64,000 nucleotides of DNA, from the NCBI RefSeq assembly GCF_001421515.1, contig NZ_LMKM01000012.1:83588-147587 (forward strand), read 5' to 3'. A program made the position numbers and the translations under genes. The notes below the pieces were generated by a model. The model was not told the origin of the DNA. It ran no database searches and saw nothing but the letters and a program-made list of their open reading frames with translations. This DNA comes from Pedobacter sp. Leaf216. Its GTDB lineage: Bacteria; Bacteroidota; Bacteroidia; Sphingobacteriales; Sphingobacteriaceae. How positions within the stretch are numbered: position 1 is the stretch's first letter; each line of letters starts with the position of its first letter. Shown one piece after another: positions 1 to 9,051 of the stretch.

Positions 1-35
1 AAGCACCAGAATTGTTAAATAAACCTGATAAAACG

Positions 36-87
36 GAAAGCCCGGAGCGAAGAATGAGTGAGGACTTGGAGAGATAGCAGGGCTTTC
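36..87. repeat. Imperfect palindrome in the left-edge intergenic DNA
   Basis: GAAAGCCC at 36-43 is mirrored by GGGCTTTC at 80-87, giving an 8 bp stem with a long loop. No T-tract follows directly. It lies downstream of the minus-strand asparaginase gene and could act as a 3' structure or be a dispersed intergenic repeat. Bases 1-222 hold no gene that I can support. Confidence 0.4.
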
Positions 88-222
88 TTAACCTAAAAGC
101 ACCGAACTCCGCTTTTTAAATAATTTGTATATGTTTTTTTAGAAGGTTGTACTGCAAATTAAAAACTGTAAACGGTGAACCAATTAGCTGCTATTAATGG
201 CATTACAAATCAAAGCTGGCAA

Positions 223-1242
223 TTAATCTTTGCTCAACTCCCCTCTTAACGGTTCTTCCATCAACTTACGGCTTTCTTCAACTGATAAACCAAGGCCCAT
301 TACAAACATGAGTTTTGTAACAGTTGCCTCAAAAGTTAAATCGTAACCACTTAAAACGCCCATTTTTAGCAATTCTCTACTGGTTTCGTATCTGCCTAGC
401 TGAACCGAACCTTTTTTACATTGAGAAATGTCGATAATGATTTTTCCATTCAAAATGGCCTGTCGTAAACTGTCTAAAAACCATTGGGCAGTTGTGGTAT
501 TGCCCGAGCCAAATGCTTCGAGTATTATGGCATCTACTTTTGAGTCTGTTATTGCCTGAACGGCTTGTGGCGTTATGCCCGGATACAATTTAAGTACCCC
601 AATGTTCGCATTAAAATTGGTATGTAATTTCAGTTTGCCTTCTGGTGCTTTTAGAATATAATTCCGGTAAAATTGCAGGTGTACCCCTGCTTCGGCAAGT
701 GTAGGATAATTTGGTGAGCGGAATGCCTCAAACTTTTCGCTATTGTATTTTATAGAGCGGTTACCCCTGAATAATTGCGCATCAAAATAAATGCAAACCT
801 CAGGGAACAGTGCTTTCCCATCTTCTTTCGTAGCTGCAATCTCTAAAGCTGTAATTAAATTTTCTTTGGCATCCGTTCTAATTTCGCCAATAGGTAACTG
901 CGATCCGGTTAAAACTACTGGTTTATCCAGGTTTTCGAGCATAAAGCTCAATGCCGATGCCGTAAAAGCCATGGTATCCGATCCATGGAGGATCACAAAA
1001 CCATCATACTGATCATATTTATGGTAAACGAGTTCGGCTAATGTTTTCCATATCTCAGGATCCATGTTTGACGAATCCAAAACCGGATTAAAGGAGTGTA
1101 CATCCAAATCATAATCTAAACGACTTAATTCTGGAACGTTTTCTTTTATCTGCTCGAAATTAAATGGAACTAACATCCCATTTATAGGATCGTTAACCAT
1201 ACCAATGGTACCACCGGTATAAATTATTAATATTTTGGTCAT
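223..1242 (-). CDS. ansA: Type I L-asparaginase
   Basis: Hydrolyses L-asparagine to aspartate and ammonia; type I enzymes are cytoplasmic and no signal peptide is visible. The protein has 339 residues, the usual length. The first catalytic motif TGGTIG is at residues 9-14, the second is HGSDT at 86-90, and the catalytic lysine region TDAKEN is near residue 126. In the E. coli enzymes the second motif is HGTDT, so the nucleophile-partner threonine is serine here, a conservative change. The ATG at 1242 begins right before the beta-strand that leads into TGGTIG, so the start is secure. It stands alone on the minus strand, 283 bp from tatD. Assignment is firm; substrate preference against glutamine is not determined. 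Confidence 0.95.
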   Translation of the reverse strand: MTKILIIYTGGTIGMVNDPINGMLVPFNFEQIKENVPELSRLDYDLDVHSFNPVLDSSNMDPEIWKTLAELVYHKYDQYDGFVILHGSDTMAFTASALSFMLENLDKPVVLTGSQLPIGEIRTDAKENLITALEIAATKEDGKALFPEVCIYFDAQLFRGNRSIKYNSEKFEAFRSPNYPTLAEAGVHLQFYRNYILKAPEGKLKLHTNFNANIGVLKLYPGITPQAVQAITDSKVDAIILEAFGSGNTTTAQWFLDSLRQAILNGKIIIDISQCKKGSVQLGRYETSRELLKMGVLSGYDLTFEATVTKLMFVMGLGLSVEESRKLMEEPLRGELSKD

Positions 1243-1525
1243 TTGGTTTAGTGAAGGTTGCTCAACGCAAAGAAACTAAAAAATTACAAATGATTGAGTG
1301 ATATTTTCAAATTAGCAATAAAAAGAGATATTTCAACTCTAATATTACGAATTTCATAATTTAAATTGTAAATAATTATTAAATTAACAATTCAATTTAT
1401 AACGTAGTCTCAAATCAATTATTGAATCCTACAAAACAGATTTCACTATCATGTTACACTTCGGTCGAAATGACAACCGGCTCAACCGGATTAACAACTT
1501 CAGACGGTGGACTTCGAACTCAATC

Positions 1526-2293
1526 CTAAACCCCGAAAATTTTCTTCGAATTCTCTGTGGTAACATCTGCAATTTCTTCAATAGAAACACTATAAATCTC
1601 AGCCAGTTTCTGAGCGATATAAATCAGATAACTACTTTCATTGGGTTTACCACGAAAAGGAACTGGTGCCAAATATGGCGAATCGGTTTCCAAAACAAGG
1701 TTTTGTAGAGCGATTTCAGATAATACCAAATCCAAACCTGCTTTTTTATAGGTAACCACACCTCCAATACCCAAATAAAAATTTAAATCGATAGCTTGTT
1801 TTGCCTGCGCTACATTGCCCGTAAAACAATGGAAAATGCCACGTAAATTTTCATCACGTTCGCTTTCTAAGACTTCGAAAACTTCATCGAAAGCTTCGCG
1901 ACAATGAATTACAATTGGCAAACGCAGATCTTTTGCCCAGCCAATTTGTTTGCGGAAGGCATCTTGCTGAATGGCCAAAGTTGTTTTATCCCAATACAGA
2001 TCGATGCCAATTTCACCTATGGCATAAATTTTCCGCCCAGAAATACTCTTGTAAATTTCGTCGAGCTGAGCAAGATAATCGTCCTTAACATCACAAGGAT
2101 GTAAACCCGCCATAGCAAAACAATTTGCAGGGTATTTTGCCACCAAATCATTAATCATCGCTATTGACTTAACATCAACATTTGGCAAAAACAATCGGTT
2201 AACGTCGTTTTCAAAGCAACGATCAATCAACTGCGCTTGTTTCTCGGCATCTTGCTCGTAATATAAATGGGTATGGGTATCGGTGAAAATCAT
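1526..2293 (-). CDS. tatD: TatD family metal-dependent hydrolase (DNase)
   Basis: A TIM-barrel amidohydrolase-type nuclease of the TatD family, cytoplasmic, 255 residues as expected. The metal ligands are all visible: HxH at residues 7 and 9, Glu94 (GEIGID), His130 (IHCRE), His155 (HCFTG) and Asp204 (ETDSPYLAP). The C-terminal PFRGKPNESSY stretch is also typical. Family members act as 3'-5' exonucleases or D-aminoacyl-tRNA-type hydrolases, so the exact substrate is inferred. It is followed on the minus strand by an unrelated asparaginase gene after a 283 bp gap in which I see no other gene, and preceded by uvrA. Confidence 0.93.
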   Translation of the reverse strand: MIFTDTHTHLYYEQDAEKQAQLIDRCFENDVNRLFLPNVDVKSIAMINDLVAKYPANCFAMAGLHPCDVKDDYLAQLDEIYKSISGRKIYAIGEIGIDLYWDKTTLAIQQDAFRKQIGWAKDLRLPIVIHCREAFDEVFEVLESERDENLRGIFHCFTGNVAQAKQAIDLNFYLGIGGVVTYKKAGLDLVLSEIALQNLVLETDSPYLAPVPFRGKPNESSYLIYIAQKLAEIYSVSIEEIADVTTENSKKIFGV

Positions 2294-2396
2294 GTTTATA
2301 GGTGAAATGAATGATGAGTTAGGTTTTGAGTTAATAATTATGTCATGTTGACAAATCTATTTTTCAATTTTTGTCTTTCTGACCTCCGACCTGTGA

Positions 2397-5324
2397 CTAT
2401 TTTTTATTTCCAGCTTTGCTTTTCTTCAATACTTTGACTTTAGGCTCCGGACTTTCGACTTCAGACTTTCCGTTCTGCGGATTCCATTCCATTTCCTTTT
2501 TCAAAAATTTCCCTGTCAAACTAATCGGATTCTGGATTAAACCTTCTGGCGTACCTTCAAATAAAATTCTTCCGCCGCCAGCTCCTCCTTCTTCTCCAAG
2601 ATCGATCACCCAATCGGCCACTTTAACCACATCCAAATTATGTTCAATTACCAAAATGGTATTTCCTTTATCAACCAACTCTTGCAAAACGCCTAAAAGC
2701 ACATTAATATCTTCAAAATGGAGTCCGGTTGTAGGTTCATCTAAAATGTAAAAGGTTTTTCCGGTATCCTTTTTAGAAAGTTCTGTTGCCAGTTTAACCC
2801 GTTGCGCTTCTCCTCCGGATAGGGTTACGGATGATTGCCCTAAGGTGATATAACCCAACCCTACATCTTTCAGGGTTTTGATTTTTCTATAAATAATCGG
2901 AATATTTTCGAAGAAATTGCAAGCATCTTCAATACTCATATCCAATACATCACTGATCGATTTTCCACGGAAACGTACTTCCAAAGTTTCCCGGTTGTAT
3001 CTTCTTCCGCCACACTCTTCACAAGGCACCTGAACGTCCGGAAGGAAATTCATTTCAATTACTTTTAAACCTGCACCCTGACAGGTTTCGCAACGGCCAC
3101 CTTTAACATTAAAAGAAAAACGGCCAGGTTTATACCCACGGATTTTGGCTTCTGGCAGCTGAACGAAAAGATTTCTGATATCAGAAAAAACCCCGGTATA
3201 AGTTGAAGGATTTGAACGTGGCGTTCTGCCAATAGGTGCCTGGTCGATTTCAATTACCTTATCAATTTCCTTTAATCCGTTAATTTTTTCGTAAGGAAGC
3301 GGTATTTTTTTCGCCCTAAAGAAATGATGGTTTAAAATCGGGTATAAAGTTTCGGTAATCAAGCTGGATTTACCGCTACCAGAAACGCCGGTTACGGCAA
3401 TAAATTTACCCAAAGGAAAATCTACCGATACTTCTTTTAGGTTATGCCCGGTTGCTTTTATGATTGATAATTTATGGCCATTTCCTTTCCTGCGGATTTT
3501 TGGCGTTTCAATCTGCTTTTTACCATTCAGGTAATCGGCAGTTAAGGTTTTCGATTTAAGAATTTGTGCCGCTGTTCCTTCAGCAACCACAGTACCGCCA
3601 TGAATCCCTGCACCCGGGCCTACGTCGATTACCCAATCGGCCTCAAGTATCATATCTTTATCATGCTCTACCACCAAAACGGTATTGCCAAGATCACGGA
3701 GATTTTTAAGCGCATTGATTAAACGCTCATTATCGCGCTGATGCAAACCAATACTTGGCTCATCAAGAATATACATTACGTTCATTAACTGCGAACCAAT
3801 CTGCGTAGCCAAACGGATCCGTTGCGCCTCGCCACCAGAAAGTGTACGGGCTGTACGATCTAAAGTTAAATACGTTAAACCAACATCTGTTAAAAATCCG
3901 ATCCTGGCTTTAATTTCCTTTAAAATTTCTTTCGCTATAATATTCTGACGGTCGGTAAGGCGTTCATCAACTTTTTCGAACCATTGATGAAGGTTGTTAA
4001 TGTCCATCGAAGAAAGTTCGAAAATATTTTTACCATCAACTTTAAAGTGCAGGCTCTCTTTTTTCAAACGGGCACCATGGCACTCCGGACAGGTTTTCAG
4101 TTTCCTGAATTCATCCATATCATCAGATGCAGATTCACTTCTTTTTTCGTTCTGCTCTTCAAGCATCTTAATAATACCGTCGAAAGTAATATTGTAATTC
4201 TGAACATTCCACTTATTATATTCTACCTCAACTTTAATCAGATCAGGTGAGCCGTTTAAAATGATGTTGATAATTTCGTCGCTTAACTTTTCAACAGGTG
4301 TAGAAAGGGAAAAGCTGTACTTTTTTGCCAGGGCTTTAAGCACCTGAAACATCCAGATATCCCTGTATTCTCCAAGCGGAGCCAGCGCACCGTTCAAAAT
4401 GCTCAGTTTTTGGTTTGGAATCACCGATTCTTTATCCACCACAAAGATATACCCCAAACCATCGCAACGCTCGCAGGCACCATAAGGCGAATTGAACGAA
4501 AAACTGTTGGGTTGTCGTTCATCATAAGAAATACCGGTGGTTGGGCACATTAAAAACTTACTAAAATGCGCAACATTATTGTCTTTATCGCTTATCTTGA
4601 TTACCCCTTTACCCATTTTCATTGCAATCTGCAATGAATCGAGCAGGCGTTTTTTATCTTTCACATCAATAATCAAGCGATCAATCACTACTTCAATATC
4701 GTGGATTTTATATCGATCTACCTGCATTTTTGCAGAAATATCTTTTATTTCGCCATCCACACGCACTTTTACATAGCCCTGCTTACGGATTTGCTCAAAA
4801 AGTTCGCGATAGTGTCCTTTTCTACCTTTAACAACGGGTGCAAGAATATTTACTGCAACGCCATCAAATTTATTGAAGATATTCTGCAAGATCTGATCTT
4901 CGCTCATGCGCTCCATCTTTTCGCCTGTATTGTACGAAAAGGCATCGGCAACACGTGCATAAAGCAAACGCATAAAATCGTAAATTTCGGTAATGGTACC
5001 TACTGTAGAGCGTGGGTTTTTGCTTGTGGTTTTTTGCTCAATGGCAATAACAGGACTTAACCCCGAAACTTTATCAACATCAGGCCGCTCCATCCCACCC
5101 ATAAACTGGCGGCTGTAGGCACTAAATGTTTCCATATAGCGGCGCTGCCCTTCGGCATAAATGGTATCAAAAGCCAGCGATGATTTACCGCTTCCACTTA
5201 AACCTGTTATTACAACAAGTTGGTTGCGCGGAAAACTAACATCTATATTCTTTAAATTATGTACCCTCGCACCATATACTTCTACATCTTTTTGCTCACC
5301 GAGGTCGATAGATTTATTGCTCAT
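2397..5324 (-). CDS. uvrA: Excinuclease ABC subunit A
   Basis: Damage-recognition ATPase of nucleotide excision repair, working with UvrB in the cytoplasm. The 975 residues contain two ABC ATPase modules: Walker A GLSGSGKSS at 41-49 and GVSGSGKSS near 645, each with its LSGGEAQR signature and ILDEP Walker B. Zinc-binding cysteine pairs are seen as CERCDG near 285, CPECHG near 415, and CETCQG and CEECGG near 745-770. The C-terminus carries an extra tail of about 30 residues rich in Lys, Glu and Pro, which is longer than in E. coli UvrA. The start MSNKSIDLGE is the only sensible ATG. Other repair genes are not adjacent. Confidence 0.97.
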   Translation of the reverse strand: MSNKSIDLGEQKDVEVYGARVHNLKNIDVSFPRNQLVVITGLSGSGKSSLAFDTIYAEGQRRYMETFSAYSRQFMGGMERPDVDKVSGLSPVIAIEQKTTSKNPRSTVGTITEIYDFMRLLYARVADAFSYNTGEKMERMSEDQILQNIFNKFDGVAVNILAPVVKGRKGHYRELFEQIRKQGYVKVRVDGEIKDISAKMQVDRYKIHDIEVVIDRLIIDVKDKKRLLDSLQIAMKMGKGVIKISDKDNNVAHFSKFLMCPTTGISYDERQPNSFSFNSPYGACERCDGLGYIFVVDKESVIPNQKLSILNGALAPLGEYRDIWMFQVLKALAKKYSFSLSTPVEKLSDEIINIILNGSPDLIKVEVEYNKWNVQNYNITFDGIIKMLEEQNEKRSESASDDMDEFRKLKTCPECHGARLKKESLHFKVDGKNIFELSSMDINNLHQWFEKVDERLTDRQNIIAKEILKEIKARIGFLTDVGLTYLTLDRTARTLSGGEAQRIRLATQIGSQLMNVMYILDEPSIGLHQRDNERLINALKNLRDLGNTVLVVEHDKDMILEADWVIDVGPGAGIHGGTVVAEGTAAQILKSKTLTADYLNGKKQIETPKIRRKGNGHKLSIIKATGHNLKEVSVDFPLGKFIAVTGVSGSGKSSLITETLYPILNHHFFRAKKIPLPYEKINGLKEIDKVIEIDQAPIGRTPRSNPSTYTGVFSDIRNLFVQLPEAKIRGYKPGRFSFNVKGGRCETCQGAGLKVIEMNFLPDVQVPCEECGGRRYNRETLEVRFRGKSISDVLDMSIEDACNFFENIPIIYRKIKTLKDVGLGYITLGQSSVTLSGGEAQRVKLATELSKKDTGKTFYILDEPTTGLHFEDINVLLGVLQELVDKGNTILVIEHNLDVVKVADWVIDLGEEGGAGGGRILFEGTPEGLIQNPISLTGKFLKKEMEWNPQNGKSEVESPEPKVKVLKKSKAGNKK

Positions 5325-5435
5325 ATTTTATTTAAAGTTGGGGGAAAATCAAGCCATAAAAAAGACTGAATTTCAATCCGCAAAAATGCTAAAAATTTTA
5401 TCAAAAAGAAAGTCGAAACCAATCTGTATTACCGA

Positions 5436-6395
5436 TTAATTGTCATAATGTCGACTTCTATTTCGTAGGAAACCAGATGATAAGCCCAAGCGCACATAAC
5501 CATAATGATCCTGAAAATAAATGTTGTAATTATCTTCTCCATAGTAACCTACTGCAGCCATCAAAAACACGTTATGCATAAAAGGGAAGCTATAATTAAA
5601 ATTAATTTCAGCATTTAGCCTTTTCTGAATATCCATCAGATTTTTTGAAGGAATTTTATTCACTGCATAAGATAACTCGGTATTTAAACGCCAGGTTTCT
5701 TTTTCAGTTTTTGTTTTCGACTTGTTTTTTGCATTTTTTTCAATTTCATCATATTTGCGCCACGAGAAACCATATAATATGCGCGTAAAGCCGAAGCCTT
5801 CATTCAAAGCCGGCTCATACCTAAAAAACTTGTACCATTGTAAGCCTACCCGATGATTTAGCGAATAATAACTTTCGTTAACATTGGTTGGTGTAAGCTG
5901 CCCGAATCGATAAGAAAGTGTTAAATAATTGGCATTAAAATTTCCTGTGCGTGTGTTTATGGTACCATCTGGATTAAGCGCATCCTGATCTTGCCCGTTC
6001 GAATGGTGGGTAAAAGCCAGTTCACCATATTTATAATTATCAGGAGTGGTATTTAACCTTGCATAGGCAGCAAAACCTAAACGGTAGCTGGGGGTACGCA
6101 CCGCTGCCGAAAACTCGTTGCGCACTCTAACGGTAAAATCGGGAATAATGGCAAATGCAACCGGCGATTTGTAACTACCTAAAAGCATGTATGTAGTGGT
6201 AAGCCGCCCATTAATTACATATTTTGCAGGTGCCCCCAGTTCTCCACCTGGTGCAGTATAGGCTAAATCAGCATTTTCTTTGTAGAGATGAATGTATTCC
6301 CTATTGGCAAATTCTCTTTTTACAGCAATAGAATCTTGAGCGGATGATTGTAAGTAGAAGAGGCAGATTATCATTGTAAAAAAAGATCTGATCAT
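5436..6395 (-). CDS. Outer-membrane phospholipase A-like beta-barrel protein
   Basis: A secreted protein of about 319 residues with a signal peptide ending at SSAQ. The body shows alternating aromatic/hydrophobic strands ending in Phe or Tyr, as in outer-membrane barrels, and the last strand reads YGYVRLGLSSGF. The motif HHSNGQ matches the catalytic His-x-Ser-Asn-Gly of OMPLA (PldA), and an Asn-rich NFNANYL segment downstream could give the third catalytic Asn. OMPLA hydrolyses phospholipids that reach the outer leaflet. The match is only at motif level and the family may be a divergent Bacteroidota one. The ATG at 6395 begins a classical signal peptide; an upstream in-frame ATG at 6422 is possible. 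Confidence 0.6.
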   Translation of the reverse strand: MIRSFFTMIICLFYLQSSAQDSIAVKREFANREYIHLYKENADLAYTAPGGELGAPAKYVINGRLTTTYMLLGSYKSPVAFAIIPDFTVRVRNEFSAAVRTPSYRLGFAAYARLNTTPDNYKYGELAFTHHSNGQDQDALNPDGTINTRTGNFNANYLTLSYRFGQLTPTNVNESYYSLNHRVGLQWYKFFRYEPALNEGFGFTRILYGFSWRKYDEIEKNAKNKSKTKTEKETWRLNTELSYAVNKIPSKNLMDIQKRLNAEINFNYSFPFMHNVFLMAAVGYYGEDNYNIYFQDHYGYVRLGLSSGFLRNRSRHYDN

Positions 6396-6541
6396 ACCAG
6401 ATAAACGCTGATAATGAAGCAACGGTTTTGTAATTGTAAAGAACTTTTGCAGTTTGTGAACTGTTTCTTCTTAACGCCATACTCCGCTCGAGTTCACAAT
6501 ACAAACAAATCACCAATGAACTATTTAACAAATGAACTAAC

Positions 6542-7585
6542 TCACCACTCTATTGTAGTTCCGTTTTCAGTTGGATGCCCGGTACAAACCAAAACCCTGC
6601 CCCTTTCAATTTCATCATCGGTAAGCACTTCATTGTAATCCATCCGCACCCCGCCTTTGGTACAATTTGCTACGCAGGTACTACATACACCTCCGCGGCA
6701 ACTATAAGGCAGCTTGATCTTATTTTCGAGTGCAACATCTAAGATCCGCTTTGGCCAGGGCACTTCGAGATTGTACAGTTTGCCTTGAAAATTTAAAATC
6801 ACAGAATAGGTATTCTTGTCGACAACTTTTTCGGAGCTATCATCTTCATCCACCTCATCTTCAGGCAGCACAAAGGTTTCTCTCTTGATCTGTTTAATAT
6901 CGAAACCCATGCCCAACAAGGTTATCCGGCATAAATCCATGTAAATTATCGGTCCGCAGCTATAAAACAGTGCATTATTACGGTTGAAATGTAAATGCTC
7001 TTTGAGCAATCTTTCAATATAAAATTTGTTTAACCTGGCCGTCATCAGGTTTTTGCTGTTGCTAAAAATCCAAATTATTTTTAACCTATCGGGATATTTT
7101 TGTTGCCATTCATTAAGTTCATTGTAAAAGAGCGCGTCTTCTTGTGACTTGTTGCTATATACCAATGTAATCAATGATTTTTTTTCACGCACCAAGGCTG
7201 TTTTCATAATCGAATACAAAGGTGTAATGCCAACCCCTGCCGCAAAAAGAAAAAGATCGCGTTCCAGGTTTTCTTCTGGCATATAACTGAACAATCCTTG
7301 CGGCTCTTGGGCGAACAGAATATCATTTACAGCTGTTTTATGATGAAGAAATCTTGAAATTTCTCCATTTTCTACCCTTTTCACCGTAATTGCCAAAGGC
7401 TCATCTACATCAGGCGAACTATTAAATGAATACGACCTTCTTACTTCTTTATGCTTCCCCTGAAAAACCAACGACAAAAACTGCCCAGCCAGGTATTTTG
7501 GATAGTGTTCATCCACTTCTTCAAACTGAAATGTAATGTTATCCCCCAGTTGATTGATTATTTTATTTATGCGCAGCTTAAACAT
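6542..7585 (-). CDS. PaaE-like FAD/NAD(P)H-dependent 2Fe-2S oxidoreductase
   Basis: A ferredoxin-NADP-reductase-type electron carrier with a C-terminal plant-type 2Fe-2S domain, 347 residues from the chosen start. An FAD-binding barrel carries RRSYSFNSSP. The nucleotide-binding domain carries AAGVGITPLYSIM and SCGPIIYM. The ferredoxin domain carries the four cluster cysteines in CRGGVCSTC plus the distal LVCTG. The order FNR then ferredoxin is that of PaaE and Hmp-like reductases. No phenylacetate genes are nearby, so its partner is unknown. An upstream ATG at 7639 would add 18 residues; MFKLRINKI at 7585 aligns with the family N-terminus. A run of Glu/Asp (EDEVDEDD) links the two halves. Confidence 0.85.
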   Translation of the reverse strand: MFKLRINKIINQLGDNITFQFEEVDEHYPKYLAGQFLSLVFQGKHKEVRRSYSFNSSPDVDEPLAITVKRVENGEISRFLHHKTAVNDILFAQEPQGLFSYMPEENLERDLFLFAAGVGITPLYSIMKTALVREKKSLITLVYSNKSQEDALFYNELNEWQQKYPDRLKIIWIFSNSKNLMTARLNKFYIERLLKEHLHFNRNNALFYSCGPIIYMDLCRITLLGMGFDIKQIKRETFVLPEDEVDEDDSSEKVVDKNTYSVILNFQGKLYNLEVPWPKRILDVALENKIKLPYSCRGGVCSTCVANCTKGGVRMDYNEVLTDDEIERGRVLVCTGHPTENGTTIEW

Positions 7586-7723
7586 AATGCAAAGTAAGGG
7601 TTTTGAGCGTAAAGCGAAAAGCGTTTGGCGTAAATTCAACGATCCTTTGTCGGTAAATCGGCTACTGTCCTAATTGATTAATTGATCACTAGTTTAGTCA
7701 GTAATTTACTACGCACATTCCAT

Positions 7724-7764
7724 CGTCAACCTGATCCGCCGATAGCTATCGGATCAGGTTGACG
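7724..7764. repeat. Perfect 15 bp inverted repeat with internal palindrome
   Basis: The arm CGTCAACCTGATCCG (7724-7738) is exactly complementary to 7750-7764. The loop and flanks contain a second palindrome, CCGATAGCTATCGG (7739-7752), so two alternative hairpins compete. There is no T-tract, so a simple terminator is unlikely. A related GATAGCTATCGG-like core (AATAGCTATCGGG) recurs near 40800. It lies in the 420 bp gene-free stretch between the reductase and the lytic transglycosylase, which otherwise holds only the terminator at 7940-7972. Confidence 0.75.
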
Positions 7765-7939
7765 GAACGGACGAAGATTTTCTAGGACCAAAAGCTCATT
7801 AATCCGCTAGTCATTGGTTCATTGCCTGTATGAGATATAAATTATTCCGTGTAAATCCGTTTCTCCGCGACTAACAACTTCCTTTCATTGATTAGCAGGG
7901 TGCAAAAGAATGTCAGTTTTTATCCGTGTAATCACCTCC

Positions 7940-7972
7940 AAAAAAAAAACGTCCTGATTTAAAATCAGGACG
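7940..7972 (-). terminator. Rho-independent terminator of the lytic transglycosylase gene
   Basis: CGTCCTGATTT (7950-7960) pairs with AAATCAGGACG (7962-7972). Read on the minus strand the hairpin is followed by a run of nine to ten T (7949-7940). It ends the minus-strand gene that stops at 8006. Confidence 0.85.
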
Positions 7973-8005
7973 CCTTACCAAATGCTTGTCTTTATCTTAA
8001 TTATA

Positions 8006-8788
8006 CTATTCGGCGTTATAAGCCAATAATACCCTCGGTTTTTCGTAACCGTAACGTTTTGGATGTTCCATAATCTGTTTCATAGAAATCACCTTATAAA
8101 CATAGCCTCCGGTTTCGCGGTTGAGCTTCATTTTGTAGTAATTGTCTTGATTTTGATTATCGATCTGCTTGCGTAAGCGTCCATCGCCAACATTGTAAGC
8201 CGCAGCTACCAATGTCCAGCTTTCCAAACCCTTATACATTTCCTTAATGTATTTGCAGGCCGCAATGGTAGATTTACGCAAATTGTAGCGCTCATCAACA
8301 TTTCCGTTTACTCTTAATCCGTAGGTACGCGCTGTGCCGGGCATAAACTGCCAGATACCGGCTGCACCTTTTGGAGAAACTCCTTCAGCCATTCCAGATT
8401 CGACCAGGGCCAAATACTTAAAATCATTAGGGATTTTGTACGCGGCAAGAATAGGCTCAATTACAGGAAACCATTTTGCTGCTTTTGCATGCAGGCGGTT
8501 CGTTTGTGTGTTGCCATAACGATGTGCTGCAAGAATTTTTTTCATTTTGCGTTCTACTTTTTTATCGCCCAAAGGCAAAGTTTCTTTTGCAAAATTTAAC
8601 TGTGCCATTAAAGATAGAGGGCTTTCCTCTTTTTCCACTTTAAGGCTATCAGATTTTGGTATTGTAGTGTTTAATTTTTCTTCTTTTAAAAGACTTTTTT
8701 GTGCTAAGGGCATTTGGTAAGCGAACACTTTTGCCAAGATAAATAGTGTTGCCACTACCGCAAATGGTACGATGTGTTTCTTTAACAT
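8006..8788 (-). CDS. Lytic murein transglycosylase (SLT domain)
   Basis: Cleaves the beta-1,4 bond of peptidoglycan with formation of 1,6-anhydromuramic acid, presumably in the periplasm. The 260 residues begin with a basic stretch and a membrane segment (VPFAVVATLFILAKVFA), then a charged linker, then a GH23 SLT domain. The catalytic Glu is about residue 130 in LALVESGMAEG, followed by KGAAGIWQFMPGTARTYGL and AAYNVGDGRL. It has no LysM repeats, unlike MltD. The start at 8788 was chosen because it is preceded by a strong AAAGGAGGA ribosome-binding sequence two bases upstream and gives a proper signal anchor; the longer frame from 8830 would place charged residues in front. An SD this strong is unusual for Bacteroidota. 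Confidence 0.88.
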   Translation of the reverse strand: MLKKHIVPFAVVATLFILAKVFAYQMPLAQKSLLKEEKLNTTIPKSDSLKVEKEESPLSLMAQLNFAKETLPLGDKKVERKMKKILAAHRYGNTQTNRLHAKAAKWFPVIEPILAAYKIPNDFKYLALVESGMAEGVSPKGAAGIWQFMPGTARTYGLRVNGNVDERYNLRKSTIAACKYIKEMYKGLESWTLVAAAYNVGDGRLRKQIDNQNQDNYYKMKLNRETGGYVYKVISMKQIMEHPKRYGYEKPRVLLAYNAE

Positions 8789-8986
8789 TTTCCTCCTTTT
8801 TTTGGTGAACTTATATAAAAACGTTGGCAAAGCTAAAAAATAATAAGCACATTATCAAATAGTTACGAAATTAAGCCCCAAAATCAGCCCTTAAAGTGCT
8901 TTAAACGTGGATTTTAAATTTTGATTTTCAACTGATTTTTCCTATTTTAGAGGCTATTTTTTTAGCTAATTTTTCCGCTCTTAAAA

Positions 8987-9017
8987 TTGTTATGTTCATC
9001 ATTTTTTCATAAATTTG
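8987..9017 (+). promoter_or_regulatory. Promoter of the pseudouridine synthase gene
   Basis: TTG at 8987-8989 is followed after 20 bp by TAAATTTG at 9010-9017, matching the Bacteroidota housekeeping consensus TTG-N19-21-TAnnTTTG. Expected transcription start is near 9023, giving a leader of about 28 nt before the ATG at 9052. Confidence 0.7.
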
Positions 9018-9051
9018 CAACCCGCATTTTTAATGTGGTTAAAAGCGTATC

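Noticed and set aside
5161..5439. Frames antisense to uvrA and other long genes (for example 2416-2751, 4701-5060, 17641-18096)
   Set aside because: They lie opposite strongly conserved coding sequence, show no family, and depend on the codon use of the true strand.
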